Source: Cohnella faecalis
GTDB lineage: Bacteria; Bacillota; Bacilli; Paenibacillales; Paenibacillaceae
Assembly: GCF_003570905.1 (NCBI RefSeq)
Contig: NZ_QXJM01000023.1
Coordinates: 186,001 to 250,000 of the forward strand
DNA length: 64,000 nucleotides
Direction of reading: 5' to 3'
Position numbers and translations under genes: made by a program. The notes under the pieces were generated by a model that saw only the letters and a list, made by a program, of their open reading frames with translations, was not told the DNA's origin and made no database searches. Shown here piece by piece: positions 34,135 to 42,839 of the stretch (its first letter is position 1; every line of letters starts with the position of its first letter).

Positions 34135-34159
34135 TTCTGAATAAAAGGGATAATGGGAC
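34135..34159 (-). repeat. Inverted single copy of the 46-47-bp repeat family
   Basis: TTCTGAATAAAAGGGATAAT followed by GGGAC is the reverse complement of the repeat core, with few mismatches. It faces the direct array at 33789-33912 across ~220 bp of gene-free sequence. Confidence 0.7.
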
Positions 34160-34267
34160 GTTGTGAGTAAGAGGGGGAATCGAATCGTTGAAGGGGGGGT
34201 AAATAAAAAGGCGTTCCGCAAGGTCGAGTTGACCAGTGGAACGCCTTTGAAGCGCAGATGCAGAGAA

Positions 34268-34888
34268 TTAGGCGAAGGAGCGGATCAAGCCGATGACTTT
34301 GCCGAGGATGCTGACGTTCTTCAGGCGGATCGGCTGCATGGACTCGTTCTCCGGCTGGAGGCGGATATGGTCGCGTTCCTTGTAGAACGTCTTGACCGTC
34401 GCTTCGTTCTCCTCGGTCATGGCTACGACGATCTCGCCGTTCGTAGCTGTCGGCTGCTGACGGACGATAACGAAATCTCCGTCATGGATACCGGCTTCAA
34501 TCATGCTGTCTCCTCTTACGGAAAGCATGAAGACGGTCTGGTCGCCAACCATATGGACGGGGAGAGGGAAATATTCTTCGATGTTTTCCGTAGCGGTGAT
34601 AGGTACGCCGGCGGTTACTTTGCCAACGACAGGAATTTGGCGTACGTTGGACGTGAAATAGGGAGCGACGACATCGTCATCCAATATTTCGATGGCGCGA
34701 GGCTTGGTCGGATCGCGGCGAATGAGCCCTTTCTTCTCCAAACGGTCCAGGTGACCGTGAACGGTAGAGCTGGAAGCGAGTCCGACGGCTTCGCCGATTT
34801 CACGAACGGAAGGCGGGTAGCCTTTCTCTCTAACTTCAGTCTTTATGAATTCTAAGATGGCATTCTGACGATTGGACATCTTGGACAC
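34268..34888 (-). CDS. lexA: SOS repressor LexA
   Basis: A 206-residue repressor that self-cleaves with RecA after DNA damage. The N-terminal winged helix has [41 protein letters not shown]. The cleavage site is VTA-GVP (A93-G94), and the catalytic dyad is S128 ([10 protein letters not shown]) with K166 (ATVKTFYK). The GTG start at 34888 has AGGAGGG 6 bp upstream. It is divergent from yneA across a regulatory region with five LexA boxes, one between its own -35 and -10, so it is autoregulated. The 3' end faces a gene-free repeat region. Confidence 0.97.
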   Translation of the reverse strand: MSKMSNRQNAILEFIKTEVREKGYPPSVREIGEAVGLASSSTVHGHLDRLEKKGLIRRDPTKPRAIEILDDDVVAPYFTSNVRQIPVVGKVTAGVPITATENIEEYFPLPVHMVGDQTVFMLSVRGDSMIEAGIHDGDFVIVRQQPTATNGEIVVAMTEENEATVKTFYKERDHIRLQPENESMQPIRLKNVSILGKVIGLIRSFA

Positions 34889-34924
34889 TTGAGGCCCTCC
34901 TATAGTACGAGTTCATGATGACAA

Positions 34925-34953
34925 ATTATAGCACAGAACCCGAGTTCGCACAA
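34925..34953 (-). promoter_or_regulatory. lexA promoter with a LexA box in the spacer
   Basis: Read on the minus strand: TTGTGC, 17-bp spacer, TATAAT with a TG extension. The spacer contains a perfect GAAC-N4-GTTC box (34936-34947), so bound LexA would block RNA polymerase. Confidence 0.85.
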
Positions 34954-35037
34954 ACATTCGTTCCACAGAACAAATGTTCTAAAAAACGTTGACTGGAAAC
35001 ATTTGTTCGTGTTAAGATAACACCAGAACAAATGTTT
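34936..35037. promoter_or_regulatory. Cluster of five LexA (DinR-type) operator boxes between lexA and yneA
   Basis: Perfect boxes GAACCCGAGTTC (34936-34947) and GAACAAATGTTC (34968-34979). One-mismatch boxes: AAACATTCGTTC (34952-34963), AAACATTTGTTC (34997-35008) and GAACAAATGTTT (35026-35037). Start-to-start spacing is 16, 16, 29 and 29 bp. The last two cover the yneA promoter spacer and the sequence just upstream of its RBS. Confidence 0.9.
34989..35018 (+). promoter_or_regulatory. yneA promoter
   Basis: TTGACT, 18-bp spacer, TAAGAT. A LexA box (34997-35008) occupies the spacer and another lies just downstream, consistent with SOS control. Confidence 0.65.
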
Positions 35038-35050
35038 GGGGTGGCTAATC

Positions 35051-35494
35051 ATGGTACACGCATGGGTAATCGGATCAGCTTCGAAGATGACGACGAATCA
35101 ATCTGCTGCAACACAGCAACAGGCTCGTTCCTATAGGAAAAATCAATCGACATCGTTGAAAAAAGCGGCGGCGAACAGGGGCGAGAATGCGACGATTAGC
35201 GGAATTCGGGTTGTTCGTATTGTGTTCGTACTGGTTGCTTTCCTCATTTTGTTCAGCGGATTTACTCTCGTTCATTCCTTCGCATCGCCGAATGCAAACG
35301 TACCGGCGTCGGCAGAGGAAACGGTCGTGTTGGTAGACTCGGGCGACTCCTTGTGGTCGATCGCAAGTTCATATAAGAAGAAAGAGATGGACACTCGCAA
35401 AGCCGTTCATCATATTATGAAGCGTAACGGACTTGAAGAGTCTTCGCTGACAACCGGACAGAAGCTTATTATTCCGGTTGAAGTTCATTCGTGA
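35051..35494 (+). CDS. yneA: SOS cell division suppressor YneA-like, LysM domain
   Basis: A 147-residue protein: polar Gln/Ser-rich N-terminus, one TM segment (VVRIVFVLVAFLILFSGFTLV), and a C-terminal extracytoplasmic LysM domain (VVLVDSGDSLWSIASSYKK ... LTTGQKLIIPV). In B. subtilis, SOS-induced YneA delays division and is later degraded. The divergent position from lexA and the LexA boxes in its promoter support the identification. ATG 35051 has GGGGTGG 7 bp upstream; ATG 35087 is an alternative without a good RBS. The resolvase-like yneB that follows yneA in B. subtilis is missing here. A terminator follows 22 bp after the stop. Confidence 0.9.
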   Translation: MVHAWVIGSASKMTTNQSAATQQQARSYRKNQSTSLKKAAANRGENATISGIRVVRIVFVLVAFLILFSGFTLVHSFASPNANVPASAEETVVLVDSGDSLWSIASSYKKKEMDTRKAVHHIMKRNGLEESSLTTGQKLIIPVEVHS

Positions 35495-35516
35495 TTATTA
35501 GAATTCAATCGCAAGA

Positions 35517-35540
35517 AGACCGGGGCTCCCGGTCTTTTTT
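35517..35540 (+). terminator. Terminator after yneA
   Basis: AGACCGGG and CCCGGTCT with a 3-nt loop, then a run of T. Confidence 0.93.
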
Positions 35541-35617
35541 GTTTGCCTGTTTCTTGACAATCCCATCGGTAAAATGTCAAAGTAGAAAGGGCAAAACGGA
35601 AGGGGGAGACAGCGCAG

Positions 35618-35812
35618 ATGGAAATGGAAAAAATTATCGCTAGAATTAACGAACTATCGCGTAAAAACAAATCGGCGGGTTTAACCGAAGACGAGATCGC
35701 GGAACGCGATTCGCTTCGTCGACAATATATCGCCATTTTTAAGGGCAACTTCAAGCAGCAGCTAGACAGCATCGAGTGGACGGACGATAAGCCGCCGTCG
35801 CTTCCTCATTAA
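35618..35812 (+). CDS. ynzC: DUF896 family protein (YnzC-like)
   Basis: A 64-residue helical protein: MEKIIARINELSRKNKSAGLTEDEIAERDSLRRQYI, then FKGNFKQQLDSIEW. This matches the UPF0291/DUF896 family of B. subtilis YnzC, which forms a two-helix hairpin. YnzC belongs to the lexA-yneA region and to the SOS regulon in B. subtilis; here it lies beyond the yneA terminator and I see no LexA box directly ahead of it. Strong RBS GGAAGGGGGAG. Confidence 0.93.
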   Translation: MEMEKIIARINELSRKNKSAGLTEDEIAERDSLRRQYIAIFKGNFKQQLDSIEWTDDKPPSLPH

Positions 35813-35871
35813 CGATTGCTTGGACACCGAAGCCGGAACTTATCGGCTCGAATAGATGAAGGAGGAACGTC

Positions 35872-36405
35872 ATGTCCCGATCATGGGAACGGATGGTACA
35901 GAAAAACTCGAAATCGATTAACAATCGCAGGCGCAAAGAAGGCAAAGACGCCATCGGCTCGACTTCCAAGGTCAAGCCCGACCGTTATCAAGGCCGCAAC
36001 TATTATGTTCCGGCGTTGCTGCTTTTGTTAATTCTTTTCTATGTCGTCATGCTCCAGCCTTGGAGAGAGCCGAAAGCCGGTGAGCCTACGCCCGATCTGA
36101 CGATGACATGGGTTACGGTAGGATGCTACGTGTTATTGGCCGTGTTCTATTGGTTCCGGCGTCCGTATTTGGCGGTAACGCGGGATACTTTGGAAACTCG
36201 CAAGTTTTCGGGCTATAAGCGGCTTGGCCCGGCCGACATTCGCAAAATCGTTCTTATGCCGGGCTATGTGACGGTGGAGACGGTAAAAGGTGCGAACTGG
36301 GTGTTTTCTCGAATGATGACCCGTTATCCGACTGAACAAATGGGAGAACGTCTGAAAGTATTTTCCGAAGTCAACCATATCGAATTGGAAATTAAAGAAA
36401 AATAA
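35872..36405 (+). CDS. Conserved membrane protein of unknown function
   Basis: A 177-residue protein. The basic N-terminus (~1-42) is followed by two TM segments (YYVPALLLLLILFYVVML and WVTVGCYVLLAVFYWF) and a ~90-residue cytoplasmic domain starting RRPYLAVTRDTLETRKFSGYKRL. That domain has strand patterns reminiscent of bacterial PH-like domains, but I cannot assign it firmly. RBS GAAGGAGGA, very good. It is followed 32 bp later by a HAD phosphatase gene, so the two may share a transcript. Confidence 0.78.
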   Translation: MSRSWERMVQKNSKSINNRRRKEGKDAIGSTSKVKPDRYQGRNYYVPALLLLLILFYVVMLQPWREPKAGEPTPDLTMTWVTVGCYVLLAVFYWFRRPYLAVTRDTLETRKFSGYKRLGPADIRKIVLMPGYVTVETVKGANWVFSRMMTRYPTEQMGERLKVFSEVNHIELEIKEK

Positions 36406-36437
36406 ATCAGAAGAATATCAGGGGAGCAGAAATTATC

Positions 36438-37229
36438 ATGTCGCTTAAAGCTGTGCTGTTCGATCTGGACGATACGTTGCTGTGGGACGACCGTTCCGTC
36501 AAGGAAGCATTCGAGGATACTTGCCGTGTAGCGGCGGAAGAGACGGGAGTCGATCCGTCCGCTCTGGAGGACGCCGTCCGTCAAGAAGCGCGTGCGTTAT
36601 ACGAGACTTACGAGACGTTCCCGTTCACTCAAATGATCGGGATTAATCCGTTCGAAGGCTTGTGGGGCCACTTTACGAAGGGCGAGCATCCGATGTTTCG
36701 CAAAATGCAGGAGATCGTTCCCGGCTATCGTCGCCAGGCTTGGACCCGCGGTCTGGCCGCCCTTGGCGTTGACGACGCCGGGTTAGGTGAGCGGCTGGCG
36801 GAAAGCTTTCCTGCCAAACGCCGTGAGTTATCCCACGTGTATGAAGAAACGTTCCGCGTGCTTGACGAGCTGAAAGGTAAGTATAAGCTTCTGTTGCTCA
36901 CGAACGGCTCTCCCGATTTGCAGCAGGAGAAGCTCGATGGCGTGCCTTCGCTTATTCCGTACTTTGACGCGATCGTTATTTCGGGCAGCTTCGGGGAAGG
37001 CAAGCCTTCTCCGCGCCTATTCGCCCATGCGATGGAGAAGATCGGCATTACGGCAGAAGAAGGCATCATGGTCGGCGACAAGCTGACGACTGACATTAAG
37101 GGCGCCAACGGTGTTGGGATGACTTCCGTCTGGATCAACCATCATGGAGCAGAGCCTACCGGGGATATAAAGCCTAGCCATATTATTTCCAGACTTGCCG
37201 AGCTTCCGGACTTGATCAAAAAACTGTAA
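36438..37229 (+). CDS. HAD family hydrolase
   Basis: A 263-residue haloacid dehalogenase phosphatase. Motif I is FDLDDTLLWDD (the two catalytic Asp), motif II LLLTNGSPDLQ, motif III lysine in GKPSPRLF and motif IV IMVGDKLTTDIKGA. A helical cap lies between motifs I and II. It resembles the YsaA/YfnB-type phosphatases of Bacillus. The substrate is unknown. RBS GGGGAGCA. It ends at a bidirectional terminator shared with mtnD. Confidence 0.92.
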   Translation: MSLKAVLFDLDDTLLWDDRSVKEAFEDTCRVAAEETGVDPSALEDAVRQEARALYETYETFPFTQMIGINPFEGLWGHFTKGEHPMFRKMQEIVPGYRRQAWTRGLAALGVDDAGLGERLAESFPAKRRELSHVYEETFRVLDELKGKYKLLLLTNGSPDLQQEKLDGVPSLIPYFDAIVISGSFGEGKPSPRLFAHAMEKIGITAEEGIMVGDKLTTDIKGANGVGMTSVWINHHGAEPTGDIKPSHIISRLAELPDLIKKL

Positions 37230-37244
37230 CGAGCGATATGCGAC

Positions 37245-37272
37245 AAAAACCACCTCGGAGGAGGTGGTTTTT
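37245..37272. terminator. Bidirectional terminator between the HAD gene and mtnD
   Basis: AAAAACCACCT and AGGTGGTTTTT, 11-bp perfect arms with A and T runs at both sides, between convergent genes. Confidence 0.93.
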
Positions 37273-37297
37273 GTATATGGCTATATGCGATTATGAG

Positions 37298-37837
37298 TTA
37301 TTTTATGAATGCAGGATCCTCGTAAGGGGAAGCGACCCAGCCGGCCGGTTCGATGAATAGGCGAACGGCGACGATTTGGCGGTCTTCCATCAGAGTGAAG
37401 AAGTGGGGTTGGCCTTCCGGAACGGAAATAACGTCGCCGGGTTCGAGCTCGACGTCGAAATAACCGGTTTCTTCGTCGCCCTTAATGATGAAAATACCGT
37501 GTCCGGAAGCGATGTAACGGACTTCGTCTTCCGTATGGGTGTGAACTTGCTCGAATTTTTTCAAAAGCGCCTCGATGTCGGGAGTCGCTTCGGAAAGGGC
37601 GACGATGTCCCATGTTTTGTAACCACGACGGCCGGCAATTTCGACGATTTCTTCGTTGTAAGTGGAGAGAATCAACTCTTTCTCTTCGTCGGTTAGAACG
37701 TATTTGCCGCGGAGAGACTCAGGCAGCTTGGAAGCGTCCCAGTGCTCGTAAAGTACGTTTTGTTGGGCCAGGAACGAACCGACGTTCTCTTCTCCGGAAA
37801 TACGTTCGTTCGTGTTGCGGATGCGAATTTCAGCCAT
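37298..37837 (-). CDS. mtnD: Acireductone dioxygenase
   Basis: A cupin enzyme of the methionine salvage pathway, oxidising acireductone to the keto acid precursor of methionine (Fe form) or off-pathway products (Ni form). The 179 residues carry the metal ligands in HTHTEDEVRYIASGHG (two His and Glu) and the second His in GQPHFFTL. The start at ATG 37837 has AGAGGG upstream; upstream in-frame ATGs would add 23 unrelated residues. No other mtn genes are in the window. It is divergent from metH, the methionine synthase gene, so the neighbours share a methionine theme. Confidence 0.93.
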   Translation of the reverse strand: MAEIRIRNTNERISGEENVGSFLAQQNVLYEHWDASKLPESLRGKYVLTDEEKELILSTYNEEIVEIAGRRGYKTWDIVALSEATPDIEALLKKFEQVHTHTEDEVRYIASGHGIFIIKGDEETGYFDVELEPGDVISVPEGQPHFFTLMEDRQIVAVRLFIEPAGWVASPYEDPAFIK

Positions 37838-37969
37838 TGTAATTCCCTCTTTTCCAATCAGATTATTTGTTGTTATTATAGTCCAAAAAAAGCCGGGTGT
37901 CGACACTGCATCTTTCCGACACGGTTCTATTCTGGTACTATAAAGCTTAAACGCTATACACGGGGGAAG

Positions 37970-40900
37970 ATGAATCTAATTATGACTTTAACCGATCTGA
38001 AACCGTCTCTGCAAGCCGCGCTAAAAGAGCGTATTTTATTTCTCGACGGCGCAATGGGGACGATGATCCAGCAAGAAAATTTAACGGAGGACGATTTCGG
38101 CGGCGCGGAGCTCGACGGCTGCAACGAAATACTTGTTCTGACTCGTCCCGACGTTATTTCCCGCATACATGAAGCTTATCTTGAGGCCGGCTCGGATTTG
38201 ATCGAAACGAATACGTTCGGAGCGACCAGCGTAGTGCTGGCGGAATACGATATCCCGGAAAAAGCGCGGGAAATCAATTTGGCGGCGACGAAACTTGCGC
38301 GCGAAGCTTGCGACAAATATTCGACTCCGGACAAGCCTCGTTTCGTGGCAGGCGCGCTCGGGCCGACGACGAAGACGCTGTCCGTTACCGGGGGCGTGAC
38401 GTTCGAGGAGCTCGTGGACAGCTACTATGAGCAAGTTGCGGCATTGATCGAAGGGGGCGCCGATTGCATCCTGATCGAGACTTGCCAGGATACGCTGAAC
38501 GTCAAAGCGGCCAGCATCGGCGTGCGACAGGCGTTCGAGGAAGCGGGAGTGGAGCTTCCGATCATGATCAGCGGCACGATCGAGCCGATGGGGACTACGC
38601 TCGCGGGTCAGAACATCGAATCGTTCTACGTTTCGCTCGAGCATTTGAAGCCGGTATCCGTCGGTCTGAACTGCGCAACCGGTCCGGAATTCATGCGCGA
38701 TCATATCCGGACGTTGTCCGGCATCGCCGACACGGCCGTCAGCTGTTATCCGAACGCCGGTCTGCCGGACGAGAACGGCCATTACCACGAATCGCCCGAT
38801 TCTCTGGCGAGAAAGCTGCGCGCATTCGCCGAGCAGGGCTGGATTAACATAGCTGGCGGTTGCTGCGGGACGACGCCGGCACATATCGCCGCAATGGCGG
38901 AGGCGATGAAGGATCTTCCGCCGCGCAAGCAGGAGGGGCAGCACCCTCCTGCCGTATCCGGTATCGAGACGGTCTTCATCGAGGACGATAACCGTCCGAT
39001 TATGATCGGCGAGAGGACAAATATTTCGGGTTCGCGGAAATTCAAGAGGCTGATCAAGGAAGGCAAGTTCGACGAAGCGTCCGAAATCGCCCGCTCGCAA
39101 GTGAAGGGCGGCGCACATATTATCGATATCAACCTGCAGGATACGGATATCGACGAAGCGTTTGCCGTCAACAACTTTTTGCCGATGGTGACGAAGAAGA
39201 TCAAAGTACCGCTTATGCTCGATTCGACTTACGATCACATCATCGAGCTAGGTCTGAAATATTCGCAAGGCAAGGCGATCATCAACTCGATTAACCTCGA
39301 GGACGGCGAATCGAAGTTCGAGCAAATTTTGCCGCTGATTCACCGCTACGGCGCCGCAGTCGTCTGCATTCTGATCGACGAACGGGGCCAGGCCGTTTCC
39401 CGCGAAGCCAAAATGGAAGTTGCCACCCGCTCGTACGAGCTGCTCGTGAACAAGTACGGCATGGTTCCCGACGATATTATTTTCGATCCGAATATGTTCC
39501 CGGTCGGCTCCGGCGATCCTCAATATATCGGTTCCGCCGTCGAGACGATCGAGGGCATTCGGATGATCAAGGAGAAATATCCGAGGGCGAAGACGATTCT
39601 CGGCTTGAGCAACATCTCCTTCGGCCTGCCGGACGCCGGACGCGAAGTGCTCAACTCCGTCTACTTGTACCATTGCACGAAAGCGGGTCTCGACTACGCC
39701 ATCGTCAACACGGAGAAGCTGGAGCGTTACGCTTCCATACCGGAAGAGGAGCGCCGCCTTGCGGAAGAGCTGATTTACAACACGAACGACGATACTTTGG
39801 CCGCTTTTGTGGCCGCCTTCCGCGAGAAGAAGGTCGAGAAAAAGGTTAAAATAAGCAACCTGTCATTGGAAGAACGGCTGGCGGGTTATGTGGTTGAAGG
39901 CTCGAAGGAGGGGCTCGCGGCCGATCTGGACGAGGCGCTGGGCAAATATGCTCCGCTGGAAGTCATTAACGGTCCTCTTATGAGCGGGATGGAAGAAGTC
40001 GGCCGTTTGTTCAACGGCAACGAGCTGATCGTAGCGGAAGTTCTGCAAAGCGCGGAAGTTATGAAGGCTGCGGTCGCTCAGCTTGAGCCACACATGGAAG
40101 TGAACGAATCGGCGGTTAAGGGCAAAATTATGCTTGCCACCGTCAAGGGCGATGTGCATGACATCGGCAAAAATCTCGTCGAGATCATTTTGTCCAACAA
40201 CGGATATAAGATTATTAATCTGGGCATCAAAGTTCCGCCGGAGCAGATTATCGAAGCGTACCGGTCGGAGAAGCCGGACGCGATCGGCTTGTCCGGTCTG
40301 CTTGTCAAATCCGCGCAGCAGATGGTTCTTACCGCGCAAGATTTGCGCACGGCCGGAATCGATGCGCCTATTCTTGTGGGCGGAGCCGCTCTGACGAGAA
40401 AATTCACGAAGACGAGAATCGCGCCGGAATATGAAGGAGTCGTCTTGTACGCAAAAGACGCGATGGACGGCTTGGATATCGCCAACAAGCTGACCGATCC
40501 GACTCACCGGGCGCGCATCGAGGAAGATCATTGGGCGGGGCAAGCGGCGCTGGCGGAAGAGGGAGAAAAGCAGCAGGAGAAGCCTACGCTTACGAGAGCG
40601 CGCAAGTCCGACATTTCGCAGGACGCTCCGATCTTCACGCCGCCGGATTACGATCGTCACGTGCTGCGGGATTACCCGTTGACCCACGTGCTGCCTTATG
40701 TGAACTTGCAAATGCTGATGGGACATCATCTGGGCCTCAAAGGAAACGTGGACGAGCTGCTCGCCGCCGGAGACGAGAGAACCGTTCAGCTGAAGGCGAC
40801 GATCGACGAAATTATGCGAGAGGCGCAAGTCCACGGCTGGTTGAAGCCGCAGGCGATGTACCGGTTTTTCCCGGCGCAGGCGGACGGCAACGACGTCGTC

Positions 40901-41434
40901 ATCTACGATCCCGCCGACACGTCGCGCGTATTGAAGCGGTTCTCGTTCCCTCGCCAGCAGGTAGATCCTTTCCTCTGCTTGTCGGACTTTCTCAAGACGG
41001 TGGAGAGCGGCATTATGGATTCCGTCGGCTTCCTCGTCGTTACGGCCGGCCGGGGAACCCGCGATCAGGCGGAGAAGTGGAAGGAGAGCGGAGACTATTT
41101 GCGCTCCCACGTCTTGCTTGCGACGGCGCTTGAAGTCGCCGAAGGAATGGCGGAGCGCGTTCATCACATGATGCGCGACATCTGGGGATTCCCGGATTCG
41201 GCTGAATTGACGATGAAGCAGCGGTTTGGCGCTCGGTACCAAGGCATTCGCGTGTCGTTCGGCTACCCGGCGTGCCCGGATCTTGAAGATCAAGGGCCGT
41301 TGTTCGAGCTCATGCAGCCGGAGGATATCGGAGTCGAGCTGACGGAAGGATTCATGATGGAGCCGGAAGCTTCGGTATCCGCGATGGTGTTCGCCCATCC
41401 GGAAGCGAAATATTTCAATGTCGAAAAAGCTTAA
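37970..41434 (+). CDS. metH: Cobalamin-dependent methionine synthase
   Basis: A 1154-residue enzyme methylating homocysteine with methyl-tetrahydrofolate. Module order is canonical. Homocysteine domain: FLDGAMGTMIQ, with zinc ligands in LNCATGP and GGCCGTTPAHI. Pterin domain: IGERTNISGSRKFKRL, DINLQDTDIDE, LDST. B12 cap: EVGRLFNGNELIVAEVLQSAEVMKAAV. B12 domain: cobalt-binding DVHDIG (D728, H730). The SAM-binding reactivation domain ends with GYPACPDLEDQ. The ATG at 37970 follows CGGGGGAAG closely; the in-frame ATG at 37982 is an alternative. I saw no cobalamin or SAM riboswitch in the short divergent gap. A hairpin follows the stop. Confidence 0.97.
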   Translation: MNLIMTLTDLKPSLQAALKERILFLDGAMGTMIQQENLTEDDFGGAELDGCNEILVLTRPDVISRIHEAYLEAGSDLIETNTFGATSVVLAEYDIPEKAREINLAATKLAREACDKYSTPDKPRFVAGALGPTTKTLSVTGGVTFEELVDSYYEQVAALIEGGADCILIETCQDTLNVKAASIGVRQAFEEAGVELPIMISGTIEPMGTTLAGQNIESFYVSLEHLKPVSVGLNCATGPEFMRDHIRTLSGIADTAVSCYPNAGLPDENGHYHESPDSLARKLRAFAEQGWINIAGGCCGTTPAHIAAMAEAMKDLPPRKQEGQHPPAVSGIETVFIEDDNRPIMIGERTNISGSRKFKRLIKEGKFDEASEIARSQVKGGAHIIDINLQDTDIDEAFAVNNFLPMVTKKIKVPLMLDSTYDHIIELGLKYSQGKAIINSINLEDGESKFEQILPLIHRYGAAVVCILIDERGQAVSREAKMEVATRSYELLVNKYGMVPDDIIFDPNMFPVGSGDPQYIGSAVETIEGIRMIKEKYPRAKTILGLSNISFGLPDAGREVLNSVYLYHCTKAGLDYAIVNTEKLERYASIPEEERRLAEELIYNTNDDTLAAFVAAFREKKVEKKVKISNLSLEERLAGYVVEGSKEGLAADLDEALGKYAPLEVINGPLMSGMEEVGRLFNGNELIVAEVLQSAEVMKAAVAQLEPHMEVNESAVKGKIMLATVKGDVHDIGKNLVEIILSNNGYKIINLGIKVPPEQIIEAYRSEKPDAIGLSGLLVKSAQQMVLTAQDLRTAGIDAPILVGGAALTRKFTKTRIAPEYEGVVLYAKDAMDGLDIANKLTDPTHRARIEEDHWAGQAALAEEGEKQQEKPTLTRARKSDISQDAPIFTPPDYDRHVLRDYPLTHVLPYVNLQMLMGHHLGLKGNVDELLAAGDERTVQLKATIDEIMREAQVHGWLKPQAMYRFFPAQADGNDVVIYDPADTSRVLKRFSFPRQQVDPFLCLSDFLKTVESGIMDSVGFLVVTAGRGTRDQAEKWKESGDYLRSHVLLATALEVAEGMAERVHHMMRDIWGFPDSAELTMKQRFGARYQGIRVSFGYPACPDLEDQGPLFELMQPEDIGVELTEGFMMEPEASVSAMVFAHPEAKYFNVEKA

Positions 41435-41449
41435 TGTCATTAACTAGTG

Positions 41450-41508
41450 CAATCCCCGAAACGACCTTTGCCTCGGCAAGGGACTCGTAGAGGGGATTGT
41501 TTGCTTTT
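41450..41508 (+). terminator. Probable terminator after metH
   Basis: CAATCCCC (41450-41457) pairs with GGGGATTG (41492-41499), with an inner CCTTTGCC/GGCAAGG stem, followed by TTTGCTTTT. Confidence 0.65.
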
Positions 41509-41631
41509 GCGGTACGTTACGGGCGGCGATTCGGCACATCCACACGAAATAACGGCGGCGTAACGCCGCGATGACATCATCTTTACGCATATCCTGTATC
41601 GTATTAGTAAAAGAACAGGAGGCGTTGAGCG

Positions 41632-42600
41632 ATGGACACGGGATCACATTTGCTGTTCGGGGCTACGATCGCGGGCCTCTCCCATTTGCAGCCGGAAATT
41701 GCGGCGGACCAGACTTTGGCGACAGTCGTGTTGATCGCGGCGCTGGCAGGCTCTCACGCACCGGATTTGGATGCCGTATTCAAGCTGCGAAGCGGCGACG
41801 CTTATTTGCGGCATCACCGGGAGTGGAGCCATTCCCTTCCCGCGATGCTCCTATGGCCGGCGGCGATCGGCTCCGCTGCGGCATGGGCGTTCGGCGTTTG
41901 GGAGCATTTGCCGACCATCTGCTTATGGACGTTCGCGGCCGTCGTTCTCCATATCTTGTTCGATTGGACGAATGCCTACGGAGTCAAATTGCTGCTGCCC
42001 TTCAAGCGAAAATGGTATCATCTCGATGCGCTCTGCTTAACGGATCCAATGTTGATGGGAATGCACGGATTGATCGTCGTCGGATGGGCGGTCGGCTTGT
42101 GGTCGAATCCGGCGCGGCTTTGCCTCTGGGCATGGGCTATAACCGCCGTCTATGCCGGTTGGCGAATCGTGCATCACAGGCTCGTGCTGAGGCGGGTTCG
42201 CCGAAGATTCCGCAAAGCGCTTGCGATTCACGTTTTGCCCGGCTTATGGTGGTTTCGATGGAGCTACGTCGCCGAAACCCCGGAAGGGTTCGAAATGGGA
42301 GGCATTGCTGGAAAACGGATGCTGCCGGCCATGAAGCTGCCTGCCGCGCAAATTCATGAGTGCGTGAATGCGACTCTGCGGTCTTCGGCAGTCAAAACTT
42401 TGCGATTATTTTCGAAACGAACTTATTTTTCATGGAATAGAGAGCCCGACGGAGGCTATCTCGTCACTTGGACGGATTTGCGTTTTTGGCGGGAGAAGGA
42501 TTGGCCGTATCGAGCGGAAATTAGACTGGACGGACAATTGAACGTCGTCGACCAATCGATCGGCTGGTACAAAAAAATGTGGGAAGCTCCTTACGTCTAA
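41632..42600 (+). CDS. YfhP-like membrane-bound metal-dependent hydrolase family protein (DUF457/YdjM)
   Basis: A 322-residue membrane protein. The YdjM signature is at the N-terminus (MDTGSHLLFGATIAGL), followed by HAPDLDAVF and HHREWSHSL, whose His/Asp pattern suggests metal binding. About four TM segments follow, then WFDWTN-like VLHILFDWTNAYGV. The C-terminal ~120 residues are soluble. Length and layout resemble B. subtilis YfhP. The hydrolase label comes from the family motif; no activity is known. RBS AGGAGG. A terminator follows at once. Confidence 0.85.
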   Translation: MDTGSHLLFGATIAGLSHLQPEIAADQTLATVVLIAALAGSHAPDLDAVFKLRSGDAYLRHHREWSHSLPAMLLWPAAIGSAAAWAFGVWEHLPTICLWTFAAVVLHILFDWTNAYGVKLLLPFKRKWYHLDALCLTDPMLMGMHGLIVVGWAVGLWSNPARLCLWAWAITAVYAGWRIVHHRLVLRRVRRRFRKALAIHVLPGLWWFRWSYVAETPEGFEMGGIAGKRMLPAMKLPAAQIHECVNATLRSSAVKTLRLFSKRTYFSWNREPDGGYLVTWTDLRFWREKDWPYRAEIRLDGQLNVVDQSIGWYKKMWEAPYV

Positions 42601-42627
42601 CCGCCTGAATCAAGGCGGTTTTCTTTT
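42599..42627 (+). terminator. Terminator after the YfhP-like gene
   Basis: AACCGCC and GGCGGTT with an 8-nt loop, then TTCTTTT. The stem begins within the stop codon. Confidence 0.88.
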
Positions 42628-42777
42628 CGCCGTTGGAATTGTCTGACGATTGCTACTTTTCCCGGGAAAGCGCACAACCCGACAACGAATGTCTATCCGG
42701 AAAGAATGTAAGCGGATTCAATCATAGGCTGACGATTTCCGGTCGAAAAAGTGTCGAAACGGCATTCAAACGTTCCG

Positions 42778-42806
42778 TTGCTGGGCGAACGTATATTCTG
42801 TACAAT
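42778..42806 (+). promoter_or_regulatory. mrfAB promoter
   Basis: TTGCTG, 17-bp spacer and TACAAT, about 34 bp before the TTG start of mrfA with GAGGTGAGG between. It lies inside an open frame that could otherwise be taken as an N-terminal extension, which argues against that extension. Confidence 0.7.
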
Positions 42807-42839
42807 GAGAGAAATGGGAAATACCGAGGTGAGGACGTT

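Noticed and set aside
34163..34855. Plus-strand frame opposite lexA
   Set aside because: It is antisense to a complete LexA with cleavage site and dyad, so it is a shadow.
37838..37969. SAM or cobalamin riboswitch upstream of mtnD or metH
   Set aside because: The divergent gap is only ~130 bp and I found no conserved helices or box sequences of either class.
39863..41440. Long open frame (525 codons) on the minus strand inside metH
   Set aside because: It lies wholly antisense to a complete MetH with all family motifs. Its Arg/His-rich translation is a shadow of codon bias and it has no RBS.
42633..42839. 69-residue N-terminal extension of mrfA
   Set aside because: A TTGCTG-N17-TACAAT promoter and an RBS lie inside it, and the extension has no family similarity.
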